Below the pieces are notes generated by a model. It had not been told where the DNA came from and did not search any database. It worked only from the letters and a program-made list of their open reading frames with translations. Shown here piece by piece: positions 43,425-45,900 of a stretch of DNA of 45,900 bases. Position numbers and translations under genes: made by a program. The stretch is from positions 1 to 45,900 of the forward strand of contig NZ_JAANYN010000012.1 of assembly GCF_011290685.1 (NCBI RefSeq), written 5' to 3'. Position 1 is the first letter of the stretch, and each line of letters opens with the position of its first letter. The stretch is from Cyclobacterium plantarum (lineage in GTDB: Bacteria; Bacteroidota; Bacteroidia; Cytophagales; Cyclobacteriaceae).

Positions 43425-44664
43425 GGATGCCCTCCGTTTTTTCCCGGTTGATCAGGTATTTGACCTTTCCCTTCAGTTCCTTCCCCCAAAAGGGTGAGTT
43501 TTCTGCCAGAGAGGCATTGCTGTTGTGGTCCAGGGTCCAGGTAGCTTCGGGGTCAAAGACGGTAAGGGTATCCCAGGCAGTTTCTTCTTTGCCCAATACT
43601 TTTTGCGGGCCGGAGCATAGCTTGCTGATCAGCAAGGGGTAGCCCAGTTCCTCTTCCAGGCTAACCAGTGCCGGCACGAAGGTAGGCAGTCCGGACATGC
43701 CAAAGGGAGAGAGGTCAAACTCCATGTTTTTGGCATCGTTGTCATGGGGCACATGGTTGGATACCAGGGCATCTATGGTGCCATCCTTCAGGCCTTCCAG
43801 CAGGGCTTCCCTTTGTGCTTTGCCCCGGAAAGGGGGCATCACTTTCAGGCAGGTATCAAATTCCAGCAGGTCCTCATCGGTAAAGAGCAGCTGGTAAATG
43901 GAAATATCGGCTGTTACGGCCAGGCCTTCTGCTTTGGCCTGGCGGATTTGTTGCAGGGCACCCCGGGTACTGACGGTCTGAAAATGCAGGCGTCCTCCGG
44001 TATAACGGAGGATTTCCAGGTTTTTCTGTACGGCCACTTCTTCGGCCAGATCAGGAATGCCTTTTAGGCCCAGGCGGGTGGAAACGATTCCCTCATGCAT
44101 CTGCCCAAACAGGGCCAGCATGGGGTCCTGGCTCTGGTCAAAGAGTACCCCATTGATCCGCTGCAGGTATTGCAGGGCCTTCATCAGGCGATCGGAATGG
44201 GAAAGCGGCACCAGGCCCTCTCCAAAAACCTGTATGCCATAATGGTTCAGGTCCAGCATTTCGGTAAGCCCTTCTCCCTTAAAATCCCTGGTCACCGCCG
44301 CCTGAATATGGAAAGTGGGAAAAAGGTGGCTGGTATGGTTTTGCACATAGGCCACTTCATTCTTGGACTGCAGGGGTGGCTGGGTATTGGGCATGATTAC
44401 GGCTTCGGTAATTCCTCCCTGAGCCAGGGCTTTGGCCAGGCTTTCCAGGGTCTCCCGGTACTCCTCTCCGGGTTCGCCGGAAAAGCAGCGCAGGTCGGTC
44501 CAACCCCTGGAACCCAGCAGCCCGCTACAATCGAGAAGGGTTTCATCCGGCCCGGGATGGGTGGAGGGGGCATTTTGAAGGGTTTTGCCATCGTACAGAT
44601 AATCAGCCGGTGGAAGGATCTCCTTATCGGTGATGATTTTCAGTGACTGGAAGCGTAGGCTCAT
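43417..44664 (-). CDS. Dihydroorotase-like protein lacking the metal-binding HxH motif
   Basis: A 415-aa amidohydrolase-fold protein. Where dihydroorotases have DxHxH, this has GWTDLRCFSGEPG (about residues 54-66): both histidines are gone. The catalytic Asp of the usual DHAPH motif is Asn in SNHVPHDN. Substrate-side MPNTQPP is kept. It therefore cannot bind the usual zinc pair and is probably a non-catalytic relative, like the pseudo-dihydroorotases that support aspartate carbamoyltransferase. Often labelled pyrC; a true pyrC should exist elsewhere. First gene of a five-gene operon. Confidence 0.85.
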   Translation of the reverse strand: MSLRFQSLKIITDKEILPPADYLYDGKTLQNAPSTHPGPDETLLDCSGLLGSRGWTDLRCFSGEPGEEYRETLESLAKALAQGGITEAVIMPNTQPPLQSKNEVAYVQNHTSHLFPTFHIQAAVTRDFKGEGLTEMLDLNHYGIQVFGEGLVPLSHSDRLMKALQYLQRINGVLFDQSQDPMLALFGQMHEGIVSTRLGLKGIPDLAEEVAVQKNLEILRYTGGRLHFQTVSTRGALQQIRQAKAEGLAVTADISIYQLLFTDEDLLEFDTCLKVMPPFRGKAQREALLEGLKDGTIDALVSNHVPHDNDAKNMEFDLSPFGMSGLPTFVPALVSLEEELGYPLLISKLCSGPQKVLGKEETAWDTLTVFDPEATWTLDHNSNASLAENSPFWGKELKGKVKYLINREKTEGIHE

Positions 44665-44729
44665 GTGAATTGTTATTTTTGCAAAACTGCAATTTTATTC
44701 CCTAAAATGGAAATAAAAGAAAGGGAAGG

Positions 44730-44930
44730 ATGAGGTTGAGGGGCGTGTTTTTGGTGGTTGTTGTAGTAGTTGATTTTTGTCCGGCTGGGTGGTTGTTGGA
44801 GCTGCATCCGGAATTTGTTAAGGGTTAAGGGTTAAGCGCCATGTTTTTTGTAGTTACTCTTGTCTTTGGATTTGGGCTGATTTGGTGGTCGTTTGGCTGA
44901 ATCGCAGATTTGTTAAGGGTTAATTGGTTA
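44730..44930. repeat. Satellite units, minus orientation
   Basis: TTAAGGGTTAA cores at 44818 and 44913. The first carries an extra GGTTAAG, so spacing is 95, that is 88 plus 7. Lies upstream of the dihydroorotase-like gene. Confidence 0.8.
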
Positions 44931-44974
44931 AATGTTTATTTGAGGGTGTCACTGTTCGATTTCCCATTTCCAAA

Positions 44975-45430
44975 AGCACGGCTCCGCGGAATTTGTAATT
45001 CCGTGGTGCAGATAAAAAGGGATTTGTAATCCCCGAACATGCACGAACATCATCCGGCATTGCAAATGCCTCGTGCACGTAATTAATTGGATATAAGGGA
45101 TGTAGTTAGAAACTACACCCAGAGAGAGAAGGATTCGATGATGTGATGATGTGATGGTGTGGTGATATGATATGATGGTGTGGGGATGTGAGCTGCCTTG
45201 CCTGTGGTGAATCTTTTTGTTTTTATCCGGTACCACTTGTTAAAAGCTCCGTTAGGAGCGGTCGATCTAATAACCATGGGGTTCAGCCCATGGGTTTAGG
45301 CCAATCTCTGGGGACAAAGTGCCGTAGGTACGGAACATTTGTACGCCCCCGTCAAATATCGGTCGTCCCTACGGGACTTTGGGTCAATCGTCAGCTTAGA
45401 GTCCGTGGGTTGAAACCCACGGTTATCCTA
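44975..45430. repeat. Palindromic mosaic with 8-bp array
   Basis: Contains CGGAATTTGTAATTCCG, GGGATTTGTAATCCCC, GGCATTGCAAATGCC, the GGGATGTAGTTAGAAACTACACCC hairpin, a GATG array (45132-45190), AGCTCCGTTAGGAGC, CCATGGGGTTCAGCCCATGG and CCGTGGGTTGAAACCCACGG. No gene. Confidence 0.85.
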
Positions 45431-45436
45431 TCGGAC

Positions 45437-45900
45437 GTGCCTACGGCACTGGGGTCGGTGGTGGCTTTGGTGTGCGCGTAATCAGGATTACAAATCCTGG
45501 TTATCTGGGTTCGACATGGCAAATATCGAACAGCGGAGCTGCGCGGAATTTGTAATCCCCGAACGTAAACGAACATCATCCGGCATTGCAAATGCCTCGT
45601 GCACGTAATTGATTGGATATAAGGGATGTAGTGAGAAACTACACCCAGAGAGAGTCGTGCCTACGGCACTGGGGTCGGTGGTGGATTTGGAGTGCGCGTA
45701 AACAGGATTACAAATCCTGGTTATCTGGGTTCGACATGGCAAATATCGAACAGCGGAGCTCCGCGGAATTTGTAATCCCCGAACGTGCACGAACATGATC
45801 CGGCATTGCAAATGCCTCGTGTACGTAATTGATTGGATATAAGGGATGTAGTGAGAAACTACACCCAGAGAGAGTCGTGCCTACGGCACTGGGGTCGGTG
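45437..45900. repeat. 220-bp tandem repeat running off the window end
   Basis: GTGCCTACGGCACTGGGGTC begins at 45437, 45657 and 45877, exactly 220 apart; the sequence between is near-identical. Each unit contains the GGATTACAAATCC, GGCATTGCAAATGCC and GTAGTGAGAAACTAC stem-loops. Apparent reading frames are products of the repeat. Confidence 0.92.

Noticed and set aside
45391-45811. Similar minus-strand frames near the window end
   Set aside because: They coincide with the 220-bp tandem repeat and follow its copies; not genes.
1-45900. tRNA or rRNA genes
   Set aside because: No cloverleaf-like segment with a convincing T-loop and no rRNA-like stretch was noticed by eye; a covariance-model search was not possible.

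Overview
The window looks like a chromosome segment of a Bacteroidota bacterium, probably in the Cytophagales/Cyclobacteriaceae range. This is inferred from protein style (DUF4199 pairs, an HxH-less dihydroorotase paralogue, Wzi/Wza/Wzc types), from matches to the Bacteroidota -7 element TANNTTTG, and from the repeats; no rRNA or marker gene is present. It is dominated by one long surface-polysaccharide (capsule/O-antigen type) locus on the minus strand, from wza at 37.7 kb down to a pglF-type dehydratase at 0.2 kb. The locus is repeatedly broken up by repeats, toxin-antitoxin (TA) modules and a dead insertion sequence.

Layout in transcription order (minus strand, high to low coordinates). 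44.7-40.4 kb: a housekeeping-like operon with a pseudo-dihydroorotase, two DUF4199 membrane proteins and two GT2 glycosyltransferases. 40.4-37.7 kb: repeats carrying a plus-strand PIN-type TA module between long direct repeats. 37.7-29.6 kb: export and precursor genes (Wza lipoprotein, UDP-sugar dehydrogenase, Wzc tyrosine kinase), with a GIY-YIG gene, a four-helix-bundle gene and a truncated ATPase lodged in repeat tracts between them. 28.7-16.6 kb: the AT-rich, structure-specific core, with Wzx flippase, SDR reductase, a MenD-like ThDP enzyme, pyruvyltransferase, GT2, GT4, Wzy polymerase, an IS1595-type remnant and two GT4 enzymes. 16.5-8.0 kb: a repeat-rich island with four TA or TA-like modules and one nucleotide-sugar epimerase that has no ordinary start codon. 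7.9-0.2 kb: a WecA/MraY-type priming enzyme, then a complete N,N'-diacetylbacillosamine-type set (aminotransferase, PglC-like priming transferase, PglD-like acetyltransferase, PglF-like 4,6-dehydratase) and the Wzi outer-membrane protein.

Together these would make a Wzx/Wzy-dependent polysaccharide: nucleotide sugars are built by PglF/E/D, the UDP-sugar dehydrogenase and the epimerase; either of two priming enzymes loads the first sugar on undecaprenyl phosphate; the GTs extend it; the MenD-like/SDR/pyruvyltransferase trio probably decorates it; Wzx flips, Wzy polymerises, Wzc and Wza control length and export, and Wzi holds the polymer at the surface.

The most striking non-coding structure is a satellite with a TTAACCCTTAAC(C/A)ACCACGG core at a very regular 85-88 bp period, in at least eight clusters and both orientations. 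Every TA module in the window is bracketed by it, and two modules or module groups sit between long near-identical direct repeats containing it. A separate 8-bp GATGATGK array lies beside or upstream of wecA, the epimerase, wzi and wza. All gene functions are inferred from sequence reading alone; no database search was run.
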